Positions 35,927 to 45,091 of a stretch of DNA of 64,000 bases are shown here, piece by piece. Origin of the DNA: Aliarcobacter thereius LMG 24486 (GTDB lineage Bacteria > Campylobacterota > Campylobacteria > Campylobacterales > Arcobacteraceae); assembly GCF_004214815.1 (NCBI RefSeq), contig NZ_CP035926.1, positions 682,001 through 746,000 on the forward strand, given 5' to 3'. Within the stretch, counting starts at the first letter, position 1; each line of letters begins with the position of its first letter. The notes beneath the pieces were generated by a model. The model did no database searches. It saw only the letters and a program-made list of their open reading frames with translations, and had not been told where the DNA came from. Made by a program: the position numbers and the translations under genes.

Positions 35927-37419
35927 TTAGATTAATACTTTTTTTAGTTTTAAGCCAAAGTTTTATCTTTGGCTGCTCTTTATGTGCAGTTCTAACACCA
36001 AAAACATATGTAACAACAAAAATTGAAGCAGATGATAAAAATATAAAATCTGTTGATATAAAATGGGAATTTGTAAAAGAGTTTTCAGAAGAACTTATGA
36101 AAATTTATGATTTAAATTTAGATAATAATTTTGATGAAAAAGAGTTAGCTCTTATAGAAGACTCTTTAATCTCTTATTTAGTTTCAAAAGATTTCTTAAC
36201 AACAATATCTTATAGCAATGATTCAAAAAATAGTATTCCTTTTCGTGTAGAAAGTTATAAAATGAGCTTTACAAACAATACTTTATTTTTTGATTATAGA
36301 GTTATTTTAGATTTAGAAATATATGATAAAAACAGTCTAAATCTTAGAATATTTGATGATGAGAACTACTTTTTCTTTATATTTGAAGATAAAAATCAAG
36401 AGATAAATATACCTTATGAAGTAAGTAAAACAACAAAAATAAATGAAGTAAACTACAAAATATCTGCTTCAAATTTATCAAGCCAAAAGTTTAATATTGT
36501 TGTAAATAGCAAAAAAGAAGAAAAACAGAGTTTAGAAGATATTTGGATAGAGAATAATCAAAAAGTAGAAGATAAAGAGAGATTTGATAATAAAGTAAAA
36601 AGAGTAGAAAAACAAGAGATAAGTTTTACAGAAAAATTTACAAATAGTATGAAAAAATATCTTGTAGATATTGAAAATGGAGATAAATTTGCTCTATTTT
36701 TTCTTATTTTAGCATCTTTTTTATATGGATTATTTCATGCTTTAGGACCAGGTCATGGAAAAGCTTTGGCATTTTCATATTTTTCAACACAAAAAAGTAC
36801 ATATCTTGAAGCATTTACAATATCTTTTTTAACAGCTTTTATACATATTATAGGAGCATTGATAATAGTTGTTTTTTCAATACTTATTTTAAATACACTT
36901 ATGAGTAATTTCTTAGAAAATTCAATTACCTATATTACAGCTTTTAGTGCACTTATAATTATGCTTTTAGCAATTTTTATTTTATATAGAAAAATTACCA
37001 AAAAATCTTGTGTTTGTGGAACTTGTGGAAGTAATGAAGAGTTAAAGTGTTCACAATTTAGTATAAAACCACAAAATATGAATTTTGTAAAAGCTACAAT
37101 AAATAAGCCAATAAGATTTCAAAAAAGAAGTAAAAAACAAGATTTGGTATTTGTTTTAACAGCTGGAATTATACCTTGTCCTGGAACAGTTTTACTTTTT
37201 GTTTATGCTTTTTATTTAAAGACTTATTTTGCTGTGATTTTGGCAAGTATTAGTGTAAGTTTTGGTATGGCTTTGGTGATATTCTTATCATCATTTTTAG
37301 GAGTAAGTTTACATAAACTATCTTCAAATTCAAAAAAACTTGTAAATAGTTTAGAAATCCTTGCTCCAATTTTTATGTTTATGTTAGCTTTATTAATGCT
37401 TTTGGGTGTTTTGATTTAG
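35923..37419 (+). CDS. DUF1007-NicO fusion transporter
   Basis: In this 498-residue protein an N-terminal signal or anchor segment ends at GCSLCAV. Residues about 25-200 form a periplasmic beta-rich DUF1007-like domain, and the C-terminal half is a six- to seven-helix NicO/RcnA-type permease with the motif FHALGPGHGKALAFSYF (about 274-290) and a Cys-rich loop (CVCGTCGS). NicO proteins move nickel or cobalt. Next to a zinc-binding protein and a Fur-family gene, zinc is plausible here. Its ATG overlaps the znuA-like stop (ATGA), so the two are translationally coupled. Confidence 0.85.
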   Translation: MIRLILFLVLSQSFIFGCSLCAVLTPKTYVTTKIEADDKNIKSVDIKWEFVKEFSEELMKIYDLNLDNNFDEKELALIEDSLISYLVSKDFLTTISYSNDSKNSIPFRVESYKMSFTNNTLFFDYRVILDLEIYDKNSLNLRIFDDENYFFFIFEDKNQEINIPYEVSKTTKINEVNYKISASNLSSQKFNIVVNSKKEEKQSLEDIWIENNQKVEDKERFDNKVKRVEKQEISFTEKFTNSMKKYLVDIENGDKFALFFLILASFLYGLFHALGPGHGKALAFSYFSTQKSTYLEAFTISFLTAFIHIIGALIIVVFSILILNTLMSNFLENSITYITAFSALIIMLLAIFILYRKITKKSCVCGTCGSNEELKCSQFSIKPQNMNFVKATINKPIRFQKRSKKQDLVFVLTAGIIPCPGTVLLFVYAFYLKTYFAVILASISVSFGMALVIFLSSFLGVSLHKLSSNSKKLVNSLEILAPIFMFMLALLMLLGVLI

Positions 37420-37420
37420 A

Positions 37421-37975
37421 TTATAGTTTTTTAATCATATGAGAAAATTGGCTTCCTGATACTTCTAAAACATCATTATCTGTAAAACCTAGTTTCTCAT
37501 ATAGAGCTTTTGCTTTTGGATTTTCAAAATCAACCAAAAGTGAAAGTTTTTTAAAGTTTAACTCTTTTGCTCTTTGTTCTGCAAACGAGAAAAGTTCTTT
37601 TGCTATTCCTCTTCCTTGAAATGAAGAACTAACACTTACAGTATCTATATAAAATTCATCAGGAAAACACTCTTTTTCAAAACGATCCAAAGCTATATTC
37701 TTTTGATTTATATGTTCTAAAATTGGAGAATCTAATTTTTCAACATCATTTGAACTATATGCAACCAAAATTCCAACAGTTTGATTTTGTATTTCATAAG
37801 TATAAATATTGTTATAACTAAGTCTATTTATATCCATTTTTATATAGTAATCTAAAGTTTCTAATATCTTTTCATTTTCATTTTCACCAGTTAAAGTAAT
37901 TGCTATATCGTGAATTGCATCATGAATAAGAGTTGAAATATTTTCTATATTGTTTTTATTTGCTTGTTTTATCAT
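37421..37975 (-). CDS. GNAT-family N-acetyltransferase
   Basis: The 184-residue protein has the acetyl-CoA loop of GNAT enzymes, SSSFQGRGIAKELFSFAEQRAKEL, followed by LSLLVDFENPKAKALYEKLGF, the usual end of the fold. The acetylated substrate is unknown. It ends 1 base from the convergent NicO gene with no terminator between them. It is a single-gene unit. Confidence 0.85.
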   Translation of the reverse strand: MIKQANKNNIENISTLIHDAIHDIAITLTGENENEKILETLDYYIKMDINRLSYNNIYTYEIQNQTVGILVAYSSNDVEKLDSPILEHINQKNIALDRFEKECFPDEFYIDTVSVSSSFQGRGIAKELFSFAEQRAKELNFKKLSLLVDFENPKAKALYEKLGFTDNDVLEVSGSQFSHMIKKL

Positions 37976-38054
37976 AAATATATCCTTTTTTAAGAGTATA
38001 ATTTTATATTATATTAACTAATAATAAATTAATGATATATAATAAAGAAACTAT

Positions 38055-38939
38055 CTAGAATTTAAGTAATAAAGCTTTTAAACTTTTTATATCAAAAAGC
38101 TTTAAAGAGTTGTTTTTTAAAGCTTTTACTTCACTTGAAAAACCATTTTTAGAAAATATAACTATAATATCTGGATTTATATCTTCTTCTTTACAATCTT
38201 CTATAAACTTATTTAAATCACTCTTTTTTATTTTATTATTTGTATTTTTTACTATACCAGCTATTAAAAGTTCTGATTGAGTTCTTGCAATAATAGGAAT
38301 ACTTACTTTTTCATTCCAATATTGACCATGATCTTTTATTTTTTCTTCTATAAAACAATTTTTTACATAAGATAAAGCTAACTCTTCAAAAATAAAATCA
38401 CTAAAATCAGCTTCTCTATTTTTAAATTTTGTTTTAAACTCTTCATAATTTCCATCTTTAATCCCTTTATAAATAGGAGAAACAAAGGCAAACCAAAATC
38501 TTATAAATGGATTTGTAAATAGTAGTTTTCTTGATATTTTAGAATCATTTCTTTTTTTTAAAATATAGTTTACAGATGAATCAATATCAATAATACCCTT
38601 ATTATATAGTGATTCTACACTTTTAGAACCCTCTTCAAAACTTACAAAAGCTCTTTTAAAAGCATTTGTCTCTTTTCTATCTCCTAAAGCAATACCAGAT
38701 AAAATAGCACTATCAATACTATAAGCACCTACTAAATAATTTATATCACTTTTTATAGATATATAATTATTTAAAATGTGTTTTTCTATTAATTCTAAAA
38801 TATCTTTATTTGTATCAATATCAATATCTAATCCACCAAATATTGTAAAATACTCAACAGCTTTTTTCATATCACTAAAATTGTTTTTTTTACAAAATAG
38901 TATAAATTGTTCTTTTATTGTTTTATTTATTATTATCAT
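38055..38939 (-). CDS. DUF234-domain protein without an ATPase domain
   Basis: In this 294-residue protein residues about 150-290 match the DUF234 pattern known from the C-terminus of archaeal-type STAND/AAA ATPases: LLFTNPFIRFWFAFVSPIY, FEELALSYVKNCF and the later AGIVKNTNNKIKKSD. Some invariant acidic and lysine residues could form a PD-(D/E)XK-like nuclease fold. The usual N-terminal P-loop domain is missing, replaced by about 140 helical residues including a possible winged helix. The role is unknown. It follows uvrA by 11 bp on the same strand. Confidence 0.7.
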   Translation of the reverse strand: MIIINKTIKEQFILFCKKNNFSDMKKAVEYFTIFGGLDIDIDTNKDILELIEKHILNNYISIKSDINYLVGAYSIDSAILSGIALGDRKETNAFKRAFVSFEEGSKSVESLYNKGIIDIDSSVNYILKKRNDSKISRKLLFTNPFIRFWFAFVSPIYKGIKDGNYEEFKTKFKNREADFSDFIFEELALSYVKNCFIEEKIKDHGQYWNEKVSIPIIARTQSELLIAGIVKNTNNKIKKSDLNKFIEDCKEEDINPDIIVIFSKNGFSSEVKALKNNSLKLFDIKSLKALLLKF

Positions 38940-38950
38940 TTAAACTATTA

Positions 38951-41764
38951 TTATCCTTTTAGCTCTTTATTTAAATAATATCCAGTATATGAACCAGATT
39001 TTTTATGATTATTTACAAGTTCTTCAACTGTACCCATATCTACAACTTTTCCACCTTTATCTCCACCTTCTGGACCAATATCAATAATATAATCTGAATT
39101 TTTTATAACATCAAGATTATGTTCAATTACAAGTACAGAGTTTCCTAGTTCAACTAAATGATGAAGAACTTTTGTAAGTCTATCAACATCTGCAAAATGA
39201 AGACCTGTTGTTGGCTCATCTAAAACATAAAGAGTTTTTCCTGTATCTTTTTTACTTAACTCTTTACTTAATTTTATTCTTTGAGCTTCTCCACCACTTA
39301 AAGTAATAGCATTTTGACCTAAAGTAATATATCCAAGTCCAACATCACTCAATGTTTTCAATTTTGCATATAGTTTTGGAACTTTTGCAAAAAATTCTAA
39401 AGCTTCATCAACACTCATATTTAAAACATCAGATATATTTTTTCCTCTATATAATATCTCTAGAGTTTGAGCATTATATCTATGTCCAAAGCAAGTATCA
39501 CACTTAACCATTATGTCTGGTAAAAAGTGCATTTCAATTTTGATTTCACCTTCTCCTTGACATTTTTCACATCTTCCACCTTTAACATTAAAAGAAAATC
39601 TTCCTATTTTATAACCTCTAAGACTTGCTTCTTTTGTTTTTGAAAATAGATCTCTTATCTCATCCATAAGACCTGTATAAGTTGCTGGATTACTTCTTGG
39701 AGTTCTTCCTATTGGGCTTTGATCAAGATATATAACTTTATCAAGCTTTTCTAGACCTTCTATTTCAACACCATCTACTTTTTTTACTTTTCTAGCACGA
39801 TTTAAAAGCTCTTGAGCAACAGGAAGTAGGGTTTGCAATATTAGTGATGACTTTCCACTTCCACTAACTCCTGTTATACTTACAAGGTTTTTAAGAGGGA
39901 TTTTTACATCAAGATTTTTTATATTATTTATATTTACATTTTTAATCTCTATGAACTCTTCTTGTGGTCTATTATGTGGATAATCTACTTTTTTCTTATC
40001 ATTCATATATAAAGCAGTTAGTGTTTTTGCTTTTTTTAACTCTTTCAATGTTCCAGCAAATACAACTTCTCCACCAAATTTTCCAGCGTTTGGACCAATA
40101 TCAACGATAAAATCAGCAGCATTTATAGTCTCTTTATCATGTTCAACAACAATAACACTATTGCCTTTTTCTTGTAAAGCTCTTAATGTTTTAATTAATT
40201 TACTAGTATCTCTTTCATGAAGACCAATAGATGGTTCATCAAGAACATACATAACACCTGTTAAACCACTTCCTATTTGAGAAGCAATTCTAATTCTTTG
40301 TGCTTCTCCACCACTTATTGTTCTTGCATCTCTTCCTAAAGTTATATAACCAAGCCCAACATCGTATAAAAAGAAAACTCTCTCTTTTATCTCTTTTAAA
40401 ATAGGAGCTGCAATCATTTTATTTTGTTCACTTAAATAAGTAAAGTTTTTATCATCTTGAAAAAAGCTATGAGCTTCTTCTATTGGTACATTTAAAATAT
40501 CTTGAATTGTTTTATTCGCAACATAAACAGATTGACTTGATGGTTTTAATCTATTTCCATTACAATCATCACATCTCTTTTCAGTCATATATTCAGAAAT
40601 TTCTTTTTCATCTTTTATCATATCGTAAGCTAATTTGATAATTCCATCCCATTTTCTTTTAAGTTTATGTCTTTTCCAAAAAAACTCAAACTCATCAATA
40701 GTTCCATGTAAAATTGCTTTTTGATGATGCTCATCTAAATCTCTAAATGGTTTTTTAATATCAATTTTTTGGCTTTCACAAAAAGCAATAAGCATTTTAA
40801 AATAGTAACCTTTATTAAATCCATATATAATTTTTATTGCACCATCTTCTATTGTTAAATCTTCATCTATTATTTTTTTCATATCAAGTGCATATCTTAT
40901 TCCAAGACCATCACAAGAGCTACAAGCACCTTTTGGTGAGTTAAATGAAAAAGATATTGGCTCAAGTGGTTCAAATGAGATTTTACAATCAAAACAAGCC
41001 ATATGCTCAGAATAATGAATACTTTTTTCAATACCTAACTCTTCATGGTTTATAATCTCAACTTCAAGCTCTCCAAAACTCTCTTTTAAACCTTTTTCAA
41101 CATCTTGTGCAATTCTTTCATTATTATCATCATTTACAACAACTCTATCGATAATTACTTTAATTGTGTGCATTTTTGTTTTTTCTAGCTCGATATCTTC
41201 ATCAAGTCTTACCATAACTCCATCAATCATTGCTCTTACATACCCCTTAGTTCTAAGAGATTCAAGTAAATCAGCAAAGCTACCTTTTTTTCTATTTATT
41301 AATGGTGCTAAAATAATAAGTTTTGACTCTTTAGGCAAAGATAATACCTGATCAATAATATCACTTGCACTCATTTTTGAAATTGGTTTTGAGCATTTAT
41401 GACAATGTTGAGCTCCAACTCTAGAAAATAGAAGTCTAAAATAGTCATAAACTTCTGTAATTGTTCCAACAGTAGAACGAGGGTTTTTTGAAGTTGTTTT
41501 TTGATCTATTGCGATTGCAGGTGTTAAACCCTCAATTCTTTCAACATCTGGTTTACCAACTTTATCTAAAAATTGTCTAGCATATGAAGATAAAGATTCT
41601 ATATATCTTCTTTGACCTTCTGCATAAAGTGTATCAAAAGCAAGTGTTGATTTCCCACTTCCACTAAGTCCTGTAAAAACTACAAGTTTGTTTTTTGGTA
41701 TTTCTAGATTTATATTTTTTAGATTATTCTCTTTTGCATTAAATATTTTTATTATGTCACTCAT
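38951..41764 (-). CDS. uvrA: Excinuclease ABC subunit A
   Basis: The 937-residue UvrA has two ABC ATPase modules with Walker A GLSGSGKS near the start and GVSGSGKS near residue 637, ABC signatures in ISGGEAQRI and LSGGEAQRI, and zinc-binding cysteine pairs (CHKC, CFDC, CSSC, CDDC, CEKC, CDTC). It finds DNA damage and loads UvrB (gene at 8360). It is likely co-transcribed with the DUF234 gene downstream. Confidence 0.98.
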   Translation of the reverse strand: MSDIIKIFNAKENNLKNINLEIPKNKLVVFTGLSGSGKSTLAFDTLYAEGQRRYIESLSSYARQFLDKVGKPDVERIEGLTPAIAIDQKTTSKNPRSTVGTITEVYDYFRLLFSRVGAQHCHKCSKPISKMSASDIIDQVLSLPKESKLIILAPLINRKKGSFADLLESLRTKGYVRAMIDGVMVRLDEDIELEKTKMHTIKVIIDRVVVNDDNNERIAQDVEKGLKESFGELEVEIINHEELGIEKSIHYSEHMACFDCKISFEPLEPISFSFNSPKGACSSCDGLGIRYALDMKKIIDEDLTIEDGAIKIIYGFNKGYYFKMLIAFCESQKIDIKKPFRDLDEHHQKAILHGTIDEFEFFWKRHKLKRKWDGIIKLAYDMIKDEKEISEYMTEKRCDDCNGNRLKPSSQSVYVANKTIQDILNVPIEEAHSFFQDDKNFTYLSEQNKMIAAPILKEIKERVFFLYDVGLGYITLGRDARTISGGEAQRIRIASQIGSGLTGVMYVLDEPSIGLHERDTSKLIKTLRALQEKGNSVIVVEHDKETINAADFIVDIGPNAGKFGGEVVFAGTLKELKKAKTLTALYMNDKKKVDYPHNRPQEEFIEIKNVNINNIKNLDVKIPLKNLVSITGVSGSGKSSLILQTLLPVAQELLNRARKVKKVDGVEIEGLEKLDKVIYLDQSPIGRTPRSNPATYTGLMDEIRDLFSKTKEASLRGYKIGRFSFNVKGGRCEKCQGEGEIKIEMHFLPDIMVKCDTCFGHRYNAQTLEILYRGKNISDVLNMSVDEALEFFAKVPKLYAKLKTLSDVGLGYITLGQNAITLSGGEAQRIKLSKELSKKDTGKTLYVLDEPTTGLHFADVDRLTKVLHHLVELGNSVLVIEHNLDVIKNSDYIIDIGPEGGDKGGKVVDMGTVEELVNNHKKSGSYTGYYLNKELKG

Positions 41765-41994
41765 TTATTACCCTTAAAAATTTAAAGCATATATTATATA
41801 GTAATTATGTTAATAGTTTGTATATAATTAAAACCAATAAATATTAATATTAGTAATAAATTATAATCCCAAAATTTCTTTTTCTATATTTAAGATCTTC
41901 ATAATATACAAATAAAATATATTTTTAGTTTTATAAGATTTAACAATATGATATGATTTTAAAGTTTTAAATCTAAAGATAAATATAAAATAAT

Positions 41995-43230
41995 TTAAAT
42001 AAACTTTTTGTTATTAGCACTCTCTACAAGACTGTTAGACAATTTTTCTATCTCTTTTGTAAACTTCAAAGTTAAATTTGATTTCTCTGCATTTTCCTGA
42101 GTGGTCTTATCTAAAAGAGAGATATTGCTATTTATTTGTTCCATTCCTAAAACTTGTTCTTGTGAAGTTTTGTTTACATCTTCAATTATTTTTATAGTTT
42201 CAGATATTATATTGTTCAGTTTATTATAATCTTCAATCATAGTTTCTGATATATTTTTACCTTCACTTGCTTTTATATTTGCATCTTCTACCAATGTTTT
42301 TATCTCTTTTGCAGCATCTGCACTTTTATTTGCAAGATTTCTTACTTCTTGTGCTACAACTGCAAATCCTTTTCCAGCTTCTCCCGCTGTTGCAGCTTCA
42401 ACAGCTGCATTTAGGCTTAGAATATTTGTCTGAAATGATATTTGATCAATAATAGTTATTGCACTATTTATAGCTTTTACTTTATTATCTATCTCTTCCA
42501 TAGAATATACAGTTTTTTGTGCTAAATCTTGACCATTTAAAACAGAGTTTTTTACATCTTTTCCAAGTTCTACCATTTGTAAAGCACTTTTAACATTGTT
42601 TCTTGCTATTGAAGTTATATCTTCAACAGAAGCTGAAATCTCTTCCAAAGAACTAGCTTGAATATTTGCTTCTTTTGCTAAAGAATTCATAAGTTTATTC
42701 ATATTAGTTGTTTTTTCTTTTAAACTATCTCCATTTTTTAAATTCTCTTTTGCATTGTTATTTAAAGAAATACCTAGATGATTTATACTCTGCATAACAG
42801 AAAGCATTCTAGATTTTAATATTTCATCTATTTTTATATTTATTCTAAAATCATCATTTGCATAAGATTTTAATGTTGATTCTAGTTGTTCCATATTTTT
42901 TTCTAAAGAATCAAGCATTTGATTTATAGTATTTGCCAAAGTAGAAATCATAGGATTATTTGTAGTTGATTTAATTCTACACATAAAAATTCCTTGACTT
43001 AACTTATCTGTTGTTAAAACTAGCTCACCAATTAGTTTTATATCTTGTTTTATAGAGTTATCAGTCTCTTTTATTTTTGTGTTCCATCTATTAAATAATT
43101 TATCTAATTTTTTATTTCCTGTTTTCTCAATATACCTAAAACTATTTTGTTTATATTGTGTAAATTCGATATACTGCTCGAAATATTTGTCAATTAATTC
43201 TAACTCTTTTTTACTAAGATAATTAAACAT
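41995..43230 (-). CDS. Soluble methyl-accepting chemotaxis protein
   Basis: The 411-residue protein has no membrane helices. It has about 120 N-terminal residues of unknown fold, then a short cytoplasmic signalling domain with the receptor hairpin tip [44 protein letters not shown] split over about 255-300. It should bind CheA and CheW or CheV. A CetB/Aer-like PAS gene lies 14 bp upstream on the same strand, so the pair resembles the bipartite energy-taxis receptor of Campylobacter (CetA with CetB), except that CetA is membrane-bound. Confidence 0.9.
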   Translation of the reverse strand: MFNYLSKKELELIDKYFEQYIEFTQYKQNSFRYIEKTGNKKLDKLFNRWNTKIKETDNSIKQDIKLIGELVLTTDKLSQGIFMCRIKSTTNNPMISTLANTINQMLDSLEKNMEQLESTLKSYANDDFRINIKIDEILKSRMLSVMQSINHLGISLNNNAKENLKNGDSLKEKTTNMNKLMNSLAKEANIQASSLEEISASVEDITSIARNNVKSALQMVELGKDVKNSVLNGQDLAQKTVYSMEEIDNKVKAINSAITIIDQISFQTNILSLNAAVEAATAGEAGKGFAVVAQEVRNLANKSADAAKEIKTLVEDANIKASEGKNISETMIEDYNKLNNIISETIKIIEDVNKTSQEQVLGMEQINSNISLLDKTTQENAEKSNLTLKFTKEIEKLSNSLVESANNKKFI

Positions 43231-43244
43231 TTTGATTCCTTGAT

Positions 43245-43637
43245 TTATTCTTCTGATAAAAGTTTTGCATAAATTTTTTCATATTGCTTAATCTCTTCTT
43301 TTGAAGCTTTTCTTCTACAAGAAAGATAGCCTTTAGAACCATCACAAGAGATAAAAGGATAAACAGTTGCAAAAACCCAATAAAATCCACCAGATTTTGT
43401 TGCATTTTTTACATATCCTGTCCAAATTTCATCTTTTTGAACTGTATCCCATAAAGATTTGAAAGCTACTTTTGGCATATCTTTATCTCTTACAATATTA
43501 TGTGGTTTACCTATTAGTTCATTTAAAGAATACTCTGCAATGGTGCAAAAATCGCTGTTTGCGAACTTAATTATACCTTTCTCATCAGTTTCACTTACCA
43601 AGAAAGTATTTTCTTCTAAAATAGTCTCTTTTCTCAT
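43245..43637 (-). CDS. PAS-domain energy-taxis sensor, CetB/Aer-like
   Basis: The 130-residue protein has one PAS domain with the FAD-type Aer pattern: [32 protein letters not shown] then [20 protein letters not shown] and [12 protein letters not shown] (segments at about 20-110). It probably senses redox state through FAD and signals through the adjacent soluble receptor. I take ATG 43637, with AAGAG 6 bases upstream. A GTG 27 bases earlier lies inside the GC-rich palindrome and has no ribosome site. Confidence 0.85.
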   Translation of the reverse strand: MRKETILEENTFLVSETDEKGIIKFANSDFCTIAEYSLNELIGKPHNIVRDKDMPKVAFKSLWDTVQKDEIWTGYVKNATKSGGFYWVFATVYPFISCDGSKGYLSCRRKASKEEIKQYEKIYAKLLSEE

Positions 43638-43661
43638 GTTTTTCTCTTGTGTATTTATTAG

Positions 43662-43675
43662 CACCCCTTGGGGTG
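43662..43675. promoter_or_regulatory. GC-rich palindrome at the PAS-receptor promoter
   Basis: CACCCC-TT-GGGGTG is a perfect 6-2-6 inverted repeat, very conspicuous in this AT-rich DNA. On the minus strand it starts about ten bases after a TATAAT box (43691-43686), so a bound protein would block the PAS-receptor transcript. The divergent XRE-type regulator gene is the natural candidate. The 2-base loop is too short for a stable RNA hairpin. Confidence 0.55.
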
Positions 43676-43685
43676 TTGTAAAAGC

Positions 43686-43691
43686 ATTATA
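43686..43691 (-). promoter_or_regulatory. -10 box upstream of the PAS-receptor pair
   Basis: On the minus strand this reads TATAAT, 49 bases before the PAS start codon. The GC-rich palindrome lies just downstream at the expected start of transcription. A -35 is not clear. Confidence 0.5.
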
Positions 43692-43727
43692 TATTATTAA
43701 TATAAAATAAACCTTATAGGTGTATTG

Positions 43728-43973
43728 ATGAGAGAAATCGATTTTTCAGATGAAATGTTAATAGAATTTTATAGTTCTATTAGCAAAAATATAAAAAGAA
43801 TAAGAAAGGAGAAAAAGATATCACAACTAAAACTAGCAAATGCAATTGGACACCAAAATGCTACATTTTTTGGGAAAGCTGAATTATTAGCAGATAATAA
43901 ACATTTTAATTTAGAGCATATATATAAAATATCTTCAGTTTTAGAAGTTGATATTAATGAATTCTTCAAATAA
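43728..43973 (+). CDS. XRE-family helix-turn-helix regulator
   Basis: The 81-residue protein consists almost only of an XRE/Cro DNA-binding domain: IGKNIKR-like first helix (SKNIKRIRKEKKISQLKLANAIG), then NATFFGKAELLADNKHFNLEHIYKISSVLEVDINEFF. The usual SxxxE positions of the recognition helix are altered (HQNATFFGKAE). I use ATG 43728 and not the TTG 3 bases earlier. It is divergent from the PAS-receptor pair and may bind the palindrome at 43662. Confidence 0.75.
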   Translation: MREIDFSDEMLIEFYSSISKNIKRIRKEKKISQLKLANAIGHQNATFFGKAELLADNKHFNLEHIYKISSVLEVDINEFFK

Positions 43974-44077
43974 AAATATAGGAATAATAGATATTAAAAA
44001 TTATTTTTAAGAAATTTAAGATTTAACTAAGTATTTAATTTGTAAGCTTTATATACATTAATACATAAAGAAAAAAA

Positions 44078-45091
44078 ATGCAAATAACATTAAGTGGAAA
44101 TGTCTTTACATCATATGATGTAAAGACTAAAAATAGTTCAAAAAATGAGAATTCTTTTGAAGAAACTTTACAAAAACAAAATCAACAATCCTATCAAACA
44201 AATAATCAACTTTCACAAACTAGTTCTAAGACAACATTTATAGACCCATTAAGTAATCAAAAAGTATCTGTAAGTTTAGAAAATAGTACGCTTGAGAAAC
44301 TACAAAATAGATTTGGAGAGAAAAGTGTAGTAAGAAATGAGGCAGGAGATGTGGAATTAAAAGATAAAGCACAAGAGTTTGTAGCTGGTTGGTTTGCAGA
44401 TATTGCTTATACTAGAGGATTTTTAAAAGCAGATGTGAATAATGATGGAATTTTAAGCGAAGAAGAGTATGGAAATACAAGAAATGATACAAATATCTCT
44501 CTAAAGATAAGATTTAATAACGATACTTTTGTTGCTGAAGAAAACACTATTGAAAATTATTCAAAAAGAACAGATTTTGAATATATTAGTTACAGAACTG
44601 AAAAGAAAGAAGGTTCCATTGATGATGAGTTAAATTATACTTTAAATCTTGATAAAGATTTTGATGGAAACATAACTTTGCAAGAAGCTTATGAAGGAGA
44701 ATCATCTGTTAATGACAAAGTTAAATATGATATGCAAAAGCTTTTTATAGATAGTGATTTCTTTAAAAATGACGGATATTTTGGAAATTATTTTAATCAA
44801 GCCTTAAATTATATTTTAGAGATTATGGATAAAGGTGAAACTTTAGATAAAGATAAGTGGGATCAAATAAGAAAAGATAACTATTTGAAACTAGATGGTA
44901 ATTTTCTAAGACTTGATATGGAGTTAGTATCTACTCTTGATGAAGAGTTATTAAAAAAACTTTTGCAAAGCTTTGAAAATAGTTCAAACTCTCTTTTAAA
45001 TAATAGTAATTTATCAAATAAAAATGAAACAACACAAGAGTTCTTAAATAGAACAAATATGATAAATAAGGAAATAAAAATCTATGGTTAA
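44078..45091 (+). CDS. EF-hand protein of unknown function
   Basis: The 337-residue protein has a low-complexity N-terminus (about 15-50, rich in Asn, Gln, Ser). Two EF-hand-like loops follow: DVNNDGILSEEE (about 119-130) and DKDFDGNITLQE (about 193-204), both with the D-x-[DN]-x-[DN]-G pattern that binds calcium. There is no signal peptide, so it is either cytoplasmic or exported by another route. The C-terminus is rich in Ser and Asn. The damaged outer-membrane barrel gene starts inside its last codons, suggesting one operon with the barrel and the C39-like peptidase. Confidence 0.75.
   Translation: MQITLSGNVFTSYDVKTKNSSKNENSFEETLQKQNQQSYQTNNQLSQTSSKTTFIDPLSNQKVSVSLENSTLEKLQNRFGEKSVVRNEAGDVELKDKAQEFVAGWFADIAYTRGFLKADVNNDGILSEEEYGNTRNDTNISLKIRFNNDTFVAEENTIENYSKRTDFEYISYRTEKKEGSIDDELNYTLNLDKDFDGNITLQEAYEGESSVNDKVKYDMQKLFIDSDFFKNDGYFGNYFNQALNYILEIMDKGETLDKDKWDQIRKDNYLKLDGNFLRLDMELVSTLDEELLKKLLQSFENSSNSLLNNSNLSNKNETTQEFLNRTNMINKEIKIYG

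Noticed and set aside
35923-36000. Lipoprotein signal at the start of the DUF1007-NicO protein
   Set aside because: The residue two before the cysteine in IFGC is Phe, which does not fit a lipobox. I treat it as an ordinary signal or anchor segment.
43637-43664. GTG start for the PAS protein
   Set aside because: It falls inside the GC-rich palindrome, near the predicted transcript start, and has no ribosome site. ATG 43637 has one.
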